Assembly: GCA_963730535.1 (NCBI GenBank)
Contig: CAVSRU010000007.1
Coordinates: forward strand, 310,001-374,000
Length of the DNA: 64,000 bases
Source: DASSUW01 sp963730535
Lineage (GTDB): Bacteria > Actinomycetota > Thermoleophilia > Solirubrobacterales > Solirubrobacteraceae
Direction of reading: 5' to 3'
In this document: in pieces, positions 33,262-41,574 of the stretch
Position numbering within the stretch: position 1 is the first letter of the stretch
Layout of the letters: each line of letters opens with the position of its first letter
Made by a program: the position numbers and the translations under genes
The notes under the pieces: model-generated
Seen by the model: only the letters and a program-made list of their open reading frames with translations
What the model was told of the DNA's origin: nothing
The model's database searches: none

Positions 33262-34185
33262 ATGGCACGGGTATTCGTCACCCGCGAGCTTCCGTTCCCC
33301 GCGCTCGAGCGGCTCGAGGCCGAGCACGAGGTCGACACGTGGCCGGGAGACCTCGCGCCGGAGCCCGAGGAGCTCCGCCGGCACACGAGCCAGGCCGACG
33401 GCCTGCTGTCGATGGTCGCCGACCGCGTCGACGAGACGCTGCTCGACGCCGCCCCGAACCTTCGCGCGATCGCCAACTATGCGGTCGGGACCGACAACAT
33501 CGACCTCGAGGCGGCGGCGGCCCGGGGCATCCCGGTCGGCAACACGCCCGACGTGCTGACCGACGCGACCGCCGACCTCGCCTTCGCGCTCATCCTCGCG
33601 CTTGCGCGCGGGATCGTGTCCGGCGCCGCGACGGTCCGCGCGGGAGAGTGGCGCACGTGGGAGCCGGCCGGCGACCTCGGGACCGACCTGGCCGGCGCCA
33701 CGCTCGGGATCGTCGGCCGCGGCCGGATCGGCGAGGCGGTCGCGCGCCGCGCCGCCGGGTTCGGGATGGACGTCGTCCACAGCTCCCGCTCCTCCGGCCT
33801 GCCCCTCGACGAGCTGCTGGAACGGGCCGACGTCGTCTCCCTCCACACGCCGCTCACCCCCGAAACCCGGCACCTGATCGACGAGCAGGCGCTCGCCCGC
33901 ATGAAGCCGACCGCGCTGCTCGTCAACACCGCGCGCGGCGGCATCGTCGACCAGGACGCGCTGCGGGAGGCGCTGATCGACGGCCGGATCGGCGGCGCGG
34001 CGCTCGACGTCACGGACCCCGAGCCGCTCCCCGGCGACCACCCGCTGCTCGACGCGCCGAACCTGCTCGTCGTCCCGCACCTCGGGTCGGCCACCCGGCG
34101 CACCCGTGCGAGGATGGCCGAGATGGCCGTCGAGAACCTGCTGGCCGCGCTCGACGGCCGCCCGATGCCGCACGCCGTCGCGTGA
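33262..34185 (+). CDS. D-2-hydroxyacid dehydrogenase, probable glyoxylate/hydroxypyruvate reductase
   Basis: 307 residues. A short catalytic N-terminal part is followed by an NAD(P)-binding Rossmann domain with LGIVGRGRIGEAVARRA. The active-site set is visible: Arg in NTARGGIVDQDAL, Glu in DPEPLPGDHPL, and His in VVPHLGSATRRTR. The ANYAVGTDNID and NTPDVLTDATADLAF segments are typical of glyoxylate/glycerate dehydrogenases. It would reduce glyoxylate or hydroxypyruvate. The ATG at 33262 is chosen over a frame start 27 bases earlier because it begins the family N-terminus. The ppx-like gene overlaps its stop (GTGA). Confidence 0.85.
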   Translation: MARVFVTRELPFPALERLEAEHEVDTWPGDLAPEPEELRRHTSQADGLLSMVADRVDETLLDAAPNLRAIANYAVGTDNIDLEAAAARGIPVGNTPDVLTDATADLAFALILALARGIVSGAATVRAGEWRTWEPAGDLGTDLAGATLGIVGRGRIGEAVARRAAGFGMDVVHSSRSSGLPLDELLERADVVSLHTPLTPETRHLIDEQALARMKPTALLVNTARGGIVDQDALREALIDGRIGGAALDVTDPEPLPGDHPLLDAPNLLVVPHLGSATRRTRARMAEMAVENLLAALDGRPMPHAVA

Positions 34186-35093
34186 GCCGCGTCGCGGTCG
34201 TCGACATCGGCACCAACTCCACTCGCCTGCTCGTGGCCGAGCCGGAGGGCGACAGCCTGCGCGAGCTGGCGCGCGAGTCGATCGTCACGCGGCTCGGCGA
34301 GGGCGTCGACGCCACCGGCCGGCTCGGCGACGAGCCGCAGGCGCGCGTGTTCCGCGTGCTCGACGGCTTCCGCGAGACGATGGACGCCCACGACGCCGAC
34401 GTGCGCACGGCGGTCATGACCTCCGCGGTGCGCGACGCGGCGAACGGCGCGCAGTTCGCCGACACGGTGCGCGAGCGCTACGGGCTGACCGGCCGCACGC
34501 TCTCAGGCGACGAGGAGGCGAGGCTGACCTTCCTCGGCGCCACGTCGACCCGCGCGGACGGCGGCGTGCTGCTGGTGATCGACATCGGCGGCGGGTCGAC
34601 CGAGATGGTCGAGGGCGAGCGCGGCGAGGTCGAGTTCCACGTCTCCACCCAGGTCGGCGTCGTGCGTCACACCGAGCGCTTCCTGCACGACGATCCGCCC
34701 GCCCCCGGCGAGCTGGAGGCGCTCGCCGGGGCCGCACGCGAGACGATCGAGGCCGCCGTGCCCGCGGCCGTTCGAGAGCGCGTCCAGGCGGCGGTGGCGG
34801 TGGCCGGCACCGCCACCCAGCTGGCGGCGATCGACCTCGCGCTCGAGCCCTACGACCGCAGCCGGGTCGAGGGGCACCGCCTCCCCCGGGAACGGCTCGA
34901 GGCGCTGCGCGACCGCCTGGCCGCCGTCCCGCTCGCAGAGCGGCGCCAGATCACCGGCCTCGACCCCGCCCGCGCGCCGACGATCGTGGCCGGGGTGGCG
35001 ATCCTGCTGGAGGTCGTCAGCGCCTTCGGGCTCGACGGCGTCGAGGTCTCAGAGCGCGACATCCTGTGGGGCGTGGCCCTCGACACCACCTGA
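34182..35093 (+). CDS. ppx: Exopolyphosphatase / pppGpp phosphatase (Ppx/GppA family)
   Basis: 303 residues, the short actinobacterial Ppx form without the C-terminal HD domain. Phosphate motifs are VAVVDIGTNSTRLLVAE at the N-terminus and LVIDIGGGSTEMVEGE in the middle, both from the ASKHA fold. AVAVAGTATQLAAID and the C-terminal VSERDILWGVALD are family signatures. It removes terminal phosphates from polyphosphate or converts pppGpp to ppGpp. The GTG overlaps the preceding dehydrogenase stop. A probable small RNA gene with its own promoter follows. Confidence 0.88.
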   Translation: MSRVAVVDIGTNSTRLLVAEPEGDSLRELARESIVTRLGEGVDATGRLGDEPQARVFRVLDGFRETMDAHDADVRTAVMTSAVRDAANGAQFADTVRERYGLTGRTLSGDEEARLTFLGATSTRADGGVLLVIDIGGGSTEMVEGERGEVEFHVSTQVGVVRHTERFLHDDPPAPGELEALAGAARETIEAAVPAAVRERVQAAVAVAGTATQLAAIDLALEPYDRSRVEGHRLPRERLEALRDRLAAVPLAERRQITGLDPARAPTIVAGVAILLEVVSAFGLDGVEVSERDILWGVALDTT

Positions 35094-35125
35094 GAAAAGA
35101 GTTGGTTCCCTGGACAATTGTTCGA

Positions 35126-35155
35126 TTGCAAACTTGCTTTAGGCCCCTGGATACT
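35126..35155 (+). promoter_or_regulatory. Sigma-70-type promoter for a small RNA
   Basis: TTGCAA (35126-35131) and GATACT (35150-35155) with an 18-base spacer, in an unusually A+T-rich patch just after ppx. No gene follows on this strand, only a structured region ending in a terminator. Confidence 0.5.
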
Positions 35156-35160
35156 CCAAT

Positions 35161-35345
35161 GCGTCGGAAAGGGCGGTCGTGCCTCCCGCCGCTGTCCTAT
35201 CCGGCGCATAGGCCCGGGCGATGCCGCATCATCGGCGCCTCCCGCCGTCCGGGCCACCCAATAGGCCCCCTAAGGCACGTACCCCTGCCCGTCCTGACGG
35301 GGCCATCTTGAAGCCGCCCGCCCCCGCCGCGGGCGGCTTCACTTT
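35161..35345 (+). ncRNA. Candidate structured small RNA of about 185 nt, unassigned
   Basis: Lies between a good promoter (35126-35155) and a strong intrinsic terminator (35310-35345), with no plausible reading frame. By eye it can close on itself: GGT-CGTGCC (about 35174-35183) pairs with GGCACG-T-ACC (about 35274-35283), extended by GGGC/GCCC. The interior has GGCCCGG/CCGGGCC (about 35211-35254) over a CGATG/CATCG hairpin and CCTAT/ATAGG. Size, long closing stem and isolation recall 6S-type regulators, but I see no proof of that. It could also be a novel RNA. Confidence 0.5.
35310..35345 (+). terminator. Intrinsic terminator of the candidate small RNA
   Basis: GAAGCCGCCCGC and its exact complement form a 12-bp stem with a 7-base loop, followed by ACTTTTC. 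The T-run is on the plus strand only, which sets the direction. Confidence 0.8.
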
Positions 35346-35357
35346 TCGGAGCCGTAC

Positions 35358-36989
35358 CTAGGCGAGATTCGCGGAGCGCGGGTAGGCGATCGACGGGTCG
35401 GTGAGCACGTTGACGAGCGCCGGGCCGCCGGCCGCGAGCGCGCGCTCGAGCGCCGGCCGCAGCTCGGCCGGCGTGCGCACCAGCTCGCCGTGGGCGCCGA
35501 GCGCGCGCACCACCTCGTCGTAGCGGGTGGCGGGTCGCAGGTCGGCGGCCACCGAGTACCCATAGATGAACTCCATCGGGTGCTTCTCGAGCCCCCAGAT
35601 CCCGTTGTTGCCCATCACGCCGACCACGCCGACGCCGTGGCGCGCCAGCGTGTCGAACTCCATGCCCGAGAAGCCGAATGCCCCGTCACCGAGCAGGAGC
35701 ACGACCTGCCGCTCGGGGTGCGCGAGCTTGGCCGCCAGCGCGTAGCCCGGCCCGCTGCCGAGGCAGCCGAACGGCCCGGGGTCCAGCCAGCAGCCGGGCG
35801 TGTACGAGTCGACGACCCGCCCGGCGTAGGAGACGAAGTCGCCGCCGTCGCCGACCACGATCGCGTCACGGTCGAGCACCTGGGCCAACTCGCCGTACAC
35901 GCGCATCGGGTGCAGCGGCGCCCGCTCGTCGGTGAGCTGCTCGCGCTCGGCGTCGCGCTTGGCCGTCTCCACGCCGCGCAGGTGCTCGAGCCAGCCGGCG
36001 TGGTCGGCGCCCGCCGAGCCCGCCAGCGCCGACAGCGTCTCGGCGATGTCGCCGTAGCACTCGGCCGCCACCGGGCGCGGGTGGTCGCGCTCCGGCTCGG
36101 CCAGGTCGACGGCGATGATCTCGGTCTGCTCCCCGAACGCCTCGCCGAAGCCGAGCCGGAAGTCCATCGGGACGCCGGCGACGACGGCGACGTCGGCGTC
36201 CTTGAGCGCCGCGCTGCGCGCGCGTGCGAAGAAGCAGTCGTGGTCGGCGGGCAGGCAGCCGCGCGCGAGCCCGTTCAGGAAGACGGGCACGCCCACGGCC
36301 TCGGCCAGCTCGGTCAGGGCGCGCTCCCCGTGGCCCCAGTAGAGGTTGGTGCCGGCCATCACGACCGGGCGCTCGGCGTCCCGCAGGAGCGCCGTCGCTC
36401 GGTCGAGCTGCCCGGCGTCGGCACGAGGCCGCGCCGGGGCACGGACGTCGGGCACCGGCGTCTCCTCCGCCTCCATGAAGACCACGTCGAGCGGGAAGTC
36501 GAGGAACGCGGGACCGGGATGGTCGCGCCGCATGACCGCCCACGCGTCGTCGATCAGCCCGGGGATCTCGGCCGTCGACGACGCCGTCGCCGCCAGCTTC
36601 ACCAGCGGGCGCACGAACGGGACGTGGTCGATCTCCTGGAGCGAGCCGCGGCCCCACCGCATCGCCGGAGCGCGACCGCCGAGCACGAGCACCGGCGAGT
36701 GGTTCTGCTGCGCGGAGGCGATTGCGCTCATCCCGTTCGTGACCCCCGGCCCCGCGGTCAGCGCGGCGACGCCCGGCTCGCGCGTCACCTTCGCCCACCC
36801 TTCCGCCGCGAACGCGGCGGAGGCCTCGTGGCGGACGTCGACGATGTCGATGCCCTCGGCGCGGCAGCCGTCGTAGATCGAGAACAGGTGCCCGCCCGAC
36901 AGTGTGAACAGCTTGCTCACCCCGTACGCCTTCAGCCTGCGGGCGACGAGGCGGCCGCCGTGCAGCGTCGTCGTCTCCTCAACGGTCAT
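35358..36989 (-). CDS. Thiamine diphosphate-dependent enzyme, acetolactate synthase large-subunit-like
   Basis: 543 residues with the three-domain ThDP decarboxylase layout. The activating glutamate is in VDVRHEASAAFAAEGW (near residue 55). The cofactor motif is GDGAFGFSGMEFDTL with the closing NN in VMGNNGIWG (near residues 450-480). The central domain (about 195-330) is of the FAD/nucleotide-fold type. Biosynthetic IlvB would usually be followed by IlvN, which is absent, so a catabolic relative such as oxalyl-CoA decarboxylase, glyoxylate carboligase or sulfoacetaldehyde acetyltransferase is as likely. The substrate cannot be decided. A perfect 18-bp G/C palindrome lies 13 bp upstream. Confidence 0.75.
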   Translation of the reverse strand: MTVEETTTLHGGRLVARRLKAYGVSKLFTLSGGHLFSIYDGCRAEGIDIVDVRHEASAAFAAEGWAKVTREPGVAALTAGPGVTNGMSAIASAQQNHSPVLVLGGRAPAMRWGRGSLQEIDHVPFVRPLVKLAATASSTAEIPGLIDDAWAVMRRDHPGPAFLDFPLDVVFMEAEETPVPDVRAPARPRADAGQLDRATALLRDAERPVVMAGTNLYWGHGERALTELAEAVGVPVFLNGLARGCLPADHDCFFARARSAALKDADVAVVAGVPMDFRLGFGEAFGEQTEIIAVDLAEPERDHPRPVAAECYGDIAETLSALAGSAGADHAGWLEHLRGVETAKRDAEREQLTDERAPLHPMRVYGELAQVLDRDAIVVGDGGDFVSYAGRVVDSYTPGCWLDPGPFGCLGSGPGYALAAKLAHPERQVVLLLGDGAFGFSGMEFDTLARHGVGVVGVMGNNGIWGLEKHPMEFIYGYSVAADLRPATRYDEVVRALGAHGELVRTPAELRPALERALAAGGPALVNVLTDPSIAYPRSANLA

Positions 36990-37002
36990 GGCGGCGCAAT
37001 CT

Positions 37003-37020
37003 ACCCCCCGGCCGGGGGGT
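37003..37020. promoter_or_regulatory. 18-bp perfect G/C palindrome upstream of the ThDP enzyme gene
   Basis: ACCCCCCGGCCGGGGGGT lies in the divergent spacer between the ThDP enzyme start (36989) and the small plus-strand gene (37074). Operator, attenuator hairpin or chance are all possible. Confidence 0.35.
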
Positions 37021-37073
37021 TGGACGCCGTACGCGCGTGCTGCCCGTGCCGCGCGCGACTAGGGTCCGCTGGC

Positions 37074-37235
37074 ATGGAAAAGGTCAGAGAGATCCGCGAC
37101 GCAGACCTCGAGCTGCTGCTCGCCGAGTCCGACCGCGAGGAGCCGTTCCTCGTCGCCCGGCGTCCGCCTGAGGGTCAGGAGCCGCGCGAGGAGATCGACG
37201 AGCAGATCCTCGCCGGGCTGATCACGCCTTACTAG
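37074..37235 (+). CDS. Small hypothetical acidic protein
   Basis: 53 residues, strongly charged (MEKVREIRDADLELLLAES at the start, then a PREEIDEQILAGLITPY ending). No signal peptide or membrane segment. Support comes from an isolated ATG with a suitable position in the divergent spacer and a codon pattern like its neighbours. It overlaps the convergent DsbA-like gene by 14 bp. No function can be proposed. Confidence 0.5.
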   Translation: MEKVREIRDADLELLLAESDREEPFLVARRPPEGQEPREEIDEQILAGLITPY

Positions 37236-37869
37236 CCGCGGCGGCCTGGATCCGCGCCGCGGCAGCGGCCTCGGTGACCTGGCCCTCGCCCCAGTAGAGC
37301 GACCGCCCGGCGCGCAGCGCCGGCAGCCGGTCCGCGCCGACGGCCAGCAGGCGCCGGCCCGCGGCTTCGATCGCCACGTCGCGCCGCCGCTCGCCCGCCG
37401 CGTGCAGGCAGCCTTCGAGACCGAGCCCGGCGGCCGCGGCCGCCTCCGCGAGGATCTCCGGGTCGTCGAGGTCGAAGCCGCCGCAGAAGGCGAGCCGGCC
37501 CGCGGCGAGGACGAACGCCGCGCCGCGGCCGCACTCCGCTGCGTAGGACGCGACCCGCATCGCGGCCGGGACGTCGGCCGGCCAGCTCTCCGGCCAGACC
37601 AGCGGCAACCGCAGCTCGCGCGCCCGCTGCTCGGCGGCTGAGCGCACGCCCTCGAGCGCGGCCTCGTCGGAGGCCAGCGAGCCGATGCGCAGCGCCGTGG
37701 ACGACGCCGGCGTCCACGTGACGTCGTCGAACGCGCGCTCGACGCGCTCGGCGGCGAGGTACGTGAACGGGCAGGCGAGGTCGAACAGGAACTCGACCCG
37801 GATCCGCCGCTGTCGCGGAGCCGGCCGCCGTGCCTGTCGGTGATCCGCGAGCCTGATTACCTCACCCAT
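37222..37869 (-). CDS. DsbA/2-hydroxychromene-2-carboxylate isomerase-like thioredoxin-fold protein
   Basis: 215 residues. After a basic N-terminus the sequence VEFLFDLACPFTYLAAERVER matches the first strand and helix of the HCCA isomerase/DsbA superfamily, where a Cys/Ser-Pro replaces CxxC. A long helical insert and a C-terminal RRLLAVGADRLPALRAGRSLYWGEGQV strand with cis-proline context follow. There is no CxxC, so disulfide exchange is unlikely and a glutathione- or thiol-linked isomerase-type role is more probable. The substrate is unknown. No obvious operon partner. Confidence 0.65.
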   Translation of the reverse strand: MGEVIRLADHRQARRPAPRQRRIRVEFLFDLACPFTYLAAERVERAFDDVTWTPASSTALRIGSLASDEAALEGVRSAAEQRARELRLPLVWPESWPADVPAAMRVASYAAECGRGAAFVLAAGRLAFCGGFDLDDPEILAEAAAAAGLGLEGCLHAAGERRRDVAIEAAGRRLLAVGADRLPALRAGRSLYWGEGQVTEAAAAARIQAAAASKA

Positions 37870-38086
37870 GACTTAGTCCTTCGATCCGCCGTACGTCGTG
37901 GTCGATGCAGAACCGCTCGTCCTGCATCGGTAGGAAACGAACCCTCCGGCGCATACTTGCGGTCTCTCGGGTTATCGGCCGCAACCGCAGAGGATCTGAA
38001 GAATGTCCACCACACGAAACCCTCCGCCCGGTGGTAGAGGTATGCTCTTGAAACCAGTCGGCCGTGCACCAGTTTCGAGGCGAAAG

Positions 38087-38779
38087 ATGCCCACCGCACC
38101 CCCTCCCAAGCGCCATCCCTACGACCAGTGGTCGCCCGACGCCCGCGCGCTCGACCTTGTCGGCGACAAGTGGACGCTGCTGATCATCCGCGATCTGGCG
38201 GCCGGCCCGCGGCGCTTCGTGGAGCTCCAGCGGGTCCTGCCCGGCATCTCGACAGAGCAGCTGCGCTCCCGCCTCAACCGCATGGTGGCCGACGGCCTGC
38301 TGACCCGCCAGCGCTACCGCGAGGTGCCGCCGCGGGTCGACTACGAGCTGACCGAGCGCTCGCGTGAGCTGATGCCCGTCGTCGGCGCGCTCGCGCGCTG
38401 GGGCTACGACTGGACGTGGAGCGCTCCGCGCCCGGGCGAGGACATCAACGTCGGCGCGATCTTCCGGCTCGCGCCCGGGCTCATCGAGCCGCCGGCGGGC
38501 GTCGACGGCACGGTGGAGCTGGTCGTCGAGAGCGAGGGCGACGGCTCCCCCGAGCGGCGCTACCGGATGACCATCGGCGACGGACGCGTCGAGATCTCCG
38601 AGGCGCCGTCCGAGACGGACCCGACGGCAATGGTCACGGGCGGCCGCCAGGCCTGGGTCCATGCCCTGGGGCCCGAGGGGACGTCGGACGACCTCGAGTT
38701 CAGCGGCAACCGCACGCTTGCCGAGGCGCTGCTGTCCGGCTTCACCGCGGCCGCCGCCGCGAGCCGCGTCGCCGCCTAG
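38087..38779 (+). CDS. HxlR-family transcriptional regulator with C-terminal SCP2-like domain
   Basis: 230 residues. The N-terminal winged helix (about 8-105) matches HxlR: ALDLVGDKWTLLIIRDLA, then RFVELQRVLPGIS and ELTERSRELMPVVGALARW. The C-terminal 110 residues resemble the SCP2 sterol-carrier fold (VELVVESEGDGS, then AMVTGGRQAWVHAL), a combination seen in actinobacterial HxlR proteins and possibly used to sense a hydrophobic ligand. The ATG at 38087 is chosen as the one just before the helix-turn-helix; an ATG at 38003 would add 28 unrelated residues. It converges on the Mce operon with a 4-bp overlap, and a lipid-responsive role is conceivable but unproven. Confidence 0.8.
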   Translation: MPTAPPPKRHPYDQWSPDARALDLVGDKWTLLIIRDLAAGPRRFVELQRVLPGISTEQLRSRLNRMVADGLLTRQRYREVPPRVDYELTERSRELMPVVGALARWGYDWTWSAPRPGEDINVGAIFRLAPGLIEPPAGVDGTVELVVESEGDGSPERRYRMTIGDGRVEISEAPSETDPTAMVTGGRQAWVHALGPEGTSDDLEFSGNRTLAEALLSGFTAAAAASRVAA

Positions 38780-40227
38780 CGGTCGACGCCGCGGCGGCCG
38801 CCGCCCGTGCGGTAGTCGTCCGGCTCGACATGCGGGAAGTCGCCCTGGAGGCGGCCCTGGAACTGCGACGGCTCGTGCGTCCAGCAGCCAGGCGTGCCCT
38901 CGGACGGCCGCGTGGTGCCGCCGGCGTTTTCGCAGTCCGACGACGACGCCATGAGGTAGGTCTCGATCTGCGGGCCGAACAGCTGCCGGGGCCCGACGTA
39001 GGTGGAGCCGCGGTTGGTCTTCAGGCGCTTGCGGAAGATCGCCGCGCTCTCCGACCCGGTGGGCCCGAACTGGCGCAGGTAGTGGCCGACGCCTCCGCCG
39101 GGTGACTCCGTGGTGTCGGCCAGGGCCGCCGCGCCGTAGGAGATGAAGTCGGAGACCTGCATCTGCGAGAGCTCGAGGAACTGGAGCATCGGGTTGAGCT
39201 GGCCGAGGAAGGGGTGCAGCTCGGCGAGCAGCGGCTCGGCGCCCTTGAGCACCTCGCGCGCCGCCGGCAGCCCGGTCTTGGAGGCCGTGATCAGCGGGTC
39301 GAGGTCGCGGAAGAACCGCTCGAGGTCAGGCGCCAGCGCGCGGACGTCGGCCAGCGTCGGCTTCAGGTCCTGCGCCACCGGCCGCAGGTCCTGGACCAGG
39401 GGCCGCGTGTCGGCCGAGAAGGTCTCCAGGCGCGCGAAGGTCGCCTTCGACTCGTCGAGGAACGTCGGGAAGATGCGCATGGTCTCGGCGAGCGCGTCGT
39501 TGCGCGACGCCGTCGCGTCGAACACGCGCTTGGACGAGGTGATCAGCGTGCGCAGCTGCTGCTCGTTCTCGGTCAGCGCGTCGAACGTCACGCCGGTGTT
39601 CTTGACGAGGCGCTGGAGTGCGCCCTCCTGCGAGTCCAGCACCCCCAGCACGTCGGCGCCGTCGGCCGCGAAGCCGGGCAGGGTGCCGAGCGCGTCGTTG
39701 AAGTCGCGCCCGCGACCTTCGATGCCCTTCGCCAAGTCCTGCTGCCAGGTGCGGAACGCCGCGCGCGTCGCGGGGTCGAGCGAGTCGAAGATCTCGTCGA
39801 GCTGCACCGTCTCGGCCACCTGGCCGTCGGGCAGGCGGCCGCCCTCCGGCAGCTCCCGCCCGCCGCGCATGGGCGACAGCTCCACGTAGGTCTCCCCCAG
39901 CAGCGTCTTCTGGCGCAGCATGGCGCGCGTGTTCTGGCGCAGGGGCGCGAACTCGCGCTCGAGCTCGATCGTGGCCACGGTGCGGTTGCGCCCGTCGTCG
40001 GCCTCGAGCCGGCGGACCTTGCCGACCGACACGCCGGCGATCCGCACGTCGGACTCGGTCGCCAGCGTCGTCGCCTCCGGGAACGCGACCTGCACGCGGT
40101 ACCCCTGCGGCTTGAGCGGGACCGGCCCGCCGAAGGAGATCCACAGGAAGAGCAACAGGCCGAAGCACGACAGCGCGAAGACGGCCATCGTCAGGATGCG
40201 GGCGACGGATGGGGCTGACTTCTGCAT
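38776..40227 (-). CDS. MCE/MlaD family protein, sixth (last) gene of the Mce operon
   Basis: 483 residues. One N-terminal membrane helix (about 12-33) is followed by an MCE/MlaD domain (about 42-122; YRVQVAFPEATTL, VRIAGVSVGKVRRLE, TLLGETYVELSPM). A long helical region follows to about 360, and a polar tail. MCE proteins form hexameric rings or tunnels that carry lipids between membranes or envelope layers. The start overlaps the stop of the fifth gene. The tail has two cysteines (DCENAGG, PGCWTH) that may form a disulfide outside the cell. Confidence 0.85.
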   Translation of the reverse strand: MQKSAPSVARILTMAVFALSCFGLLLFLWISFGGPVPLKPQGYRVQVAFPEATTLATESDVRIAGVSVGKVRRLEADDGRNRTVATIELEREFAPLRQNTRAMLRQKTLLGETYVELSPMRGGRELPEGGRLPDGQVAETVQLDEIFDSLDPATRAAFRTWQQDLAKGIEGRGRDFNDALGTLPGFAADGADVLGVLDSQEGALQRLVKNTGVTFDALTENEQQLRTLITSSKRVFDATASRNDALAETMRIFPTFLDESKATFARLETFSADTRPLVQDLRPVAQDLKPTLADVRALAPDLERFFRDLDPLITASKTGLPAAREVLKGAEPLLAELHPFLGQLNPMLQFLELSQMQVSDFISYGAAALADTTESPGGGVGHYLRQFGPTGSESAAIFRKRLKTNRGSTYVGPRQLFGPQIETYLMASSSDCENAGGTTRPSEGTPGCWTHEPSQFQGRLQGDFPHVEPDDYRTGGGRRGVDR

Positions 40228-41540
40228 CAGCTTCCGCAGGCCGCGGAGTCGGCCAGGATCGGGGTCAGCGCGGACAGGAACTCGAGCTCGGGCTCCTCCT
40301 TGACGAGCTGCTGGATCGTCGCGCAGGGCGCGGCGATCGTCACGGGCCGGAACACGCCGTGCGCGTCGGAGCTCGAGAACAGCTGGGTGGCCATGTGCTG
40401 GACCCAGGCGACGTAGAAGAGGTAGCCCTCCTGGCGCGACGCATTGTCCGGGGCCTCGCGCCCGCCCGGGTTGAAGGAGAGCAGGTTGAGGAAGCGGTTG
40501 AAGCGCGTGAAGACGCTCGTGAGGTCCGGCGTCGCCTTCGCGAGGTTGTCGGCGGCGGGCCGCAGGTCGCGGACCACGGGGCGTGCCTCGCGCACGAACG
40601 GCCGGATGTCGTTGCGCAGCAGCGGCGTCGTCTCGATCGCCAGCGGGCGGACGGCGTCGTTGGCGGGCGCCAGCGCGCGCGCCGCCGGCCGCAGCCGCTC
40701 TGCGGTCGGGCCGAGCAGGCGGCCGTAGCGCTCGAGCTTGCCCATCGTCTCCGTCGTCTCCTGGAGCGCGCCCGGCAGCTCGCCGACGGCGGCCGACACG
40801 TTGCTCTCCTCGGCGGCGAACTGGCGCATCACGGCGGCCGAGGAGTCGACGAGGCCGGCGAGGTCGTCGCCGCGCGAGGCGAGCTCGCCGTTGAGCTGGT
40901 TGAGCGAGGTGATCAGCCGCCGCAGGTTGGTGCGACGCTTGGCGACCTCGCTGTTCACGCGCGCGAGGTCGCGGTGGGTGGGTTCGAAGCGCCGCAGCAG
41001 CTCGCGCAGGTCGAGCCCGCGGCCCTCCAGGCCGCGCCCGCTGTCGCCGATCAGCAGCTTGAGGTAGTCGCGCGTCTCGGCGTCGAGCTCGGAGAGGATC
41101 TCGTCCGGGTTCACGTCGGGGGCCGTCGCGGAGATGGGGACGGTGAAGCCCTCCTTGGCGGCCGGCGCGTCGTCCGACCCCGGCTCGAGGTCGATGAACA
41201 TGTCCTTGAGGCCGGTCTTGGGGCGCAGCAGCGCGCGGGCGTCGGTCCGGACCATGCCCTCGTAGTCATGGTCGATGACCATCTCGACGACCGCGCGGCC
41301 GTCGCGCAGCTTGACGTCGCCGATGTCGCCGATCCGCACGCCGGAGACGCGGACGGTCTGGCCCTGCCCGGCGGTCACGGCCTGGGCGGTGGAGAACTCC
41401 GCCTTGAGCCGCAGCGGCGCCTCCTCCCACGGGAAGCGCATCCGCTGCTGGTCGAGCAGGTAGACCGACACGCCGGCGGCCACGACGATCAGGCCGAGCA
41501 CGGCGAGCGCCTCCTTGGCGTGCTTGCGGATTGCGACCAT
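40227..41540 (-). CDS. MCE/MlaD family protein, fifth gene of the Mce operon
   Basis: 437 residues with an N-terminal membrane helix (EALAVLGLIVVAAGVSVYLL) and an MCE domain (about 40-125; LKAEFSTAQAV, VRVSGVRIGDIGDVKL, KTGLKDMFIDLEPG). A helical C-terminal region and a final short segment with two cysteines follow. Unlike mycobacterial MceE (LprK) there is no lipobox at the N-terminus. The ATG at 41540 begins six codons after an alternative ATG; it places the helix in the usual position. The stop overlaps the start of the sixth gene. Confidence 0.85.
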   Translation of the reverse strand: MVAIRKHAKEALAVLGLIVVAAGVSVYLLDQQRMRFPWEEAPLRLKAEFSTAQAVTAGQGQTVRVSGVRIGDIGDVKLRDGRAVVEMVIDHDYEGMVRTDARALLRPKTGLKDMFIDLEPGSDDAPAAKEGFTVPISATAPDVNPDEILSELDAETRDYLKLLIGDSGRGLEGRGLDLRELLRRFEPTHRDLARVNSEVAKRRTNLRRLITSLNQLNGELASRGDDLAGLVDSSAAVMRQFAAEESNVSAAVGELPGALQETTETMGKLERYGRLLGPTAERLRPAARALAPANDAVRPLAIETTPLLRNDIRPFVREARPVVRDLRPAADNLAKATPDLTSVFTRFNRFLNLLSFNPGGREAPDNASRQEGYLFYVAWVQHMATQLFSSSDAHGVFRPVTIAAPCATIQQLVKEEPELEFLSALTPILADSAACGS

Positions 41541-41574
41541 TACCGCGTGGCCTCGCAATCCGTGCGGATCGCGG

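Noticed and set aside
31620..35093. A 1157-codon open frame on the plus strand
   Set aside because: Only the last 303 codons are Ppx; the rest is arginine- and alanine-rich antisense of the CoA-binding, DUF72 and dehydrogenase genes, a G+C artefact.
35161..35345. Firm assignment as 6S RNA, tmRNA or RNase P RNA
   Set aside because: Characteristic sequence blocks of tmRNA and RNase P are absent and the 6S bubble is not clear by eye; left as an unassigned candidate.
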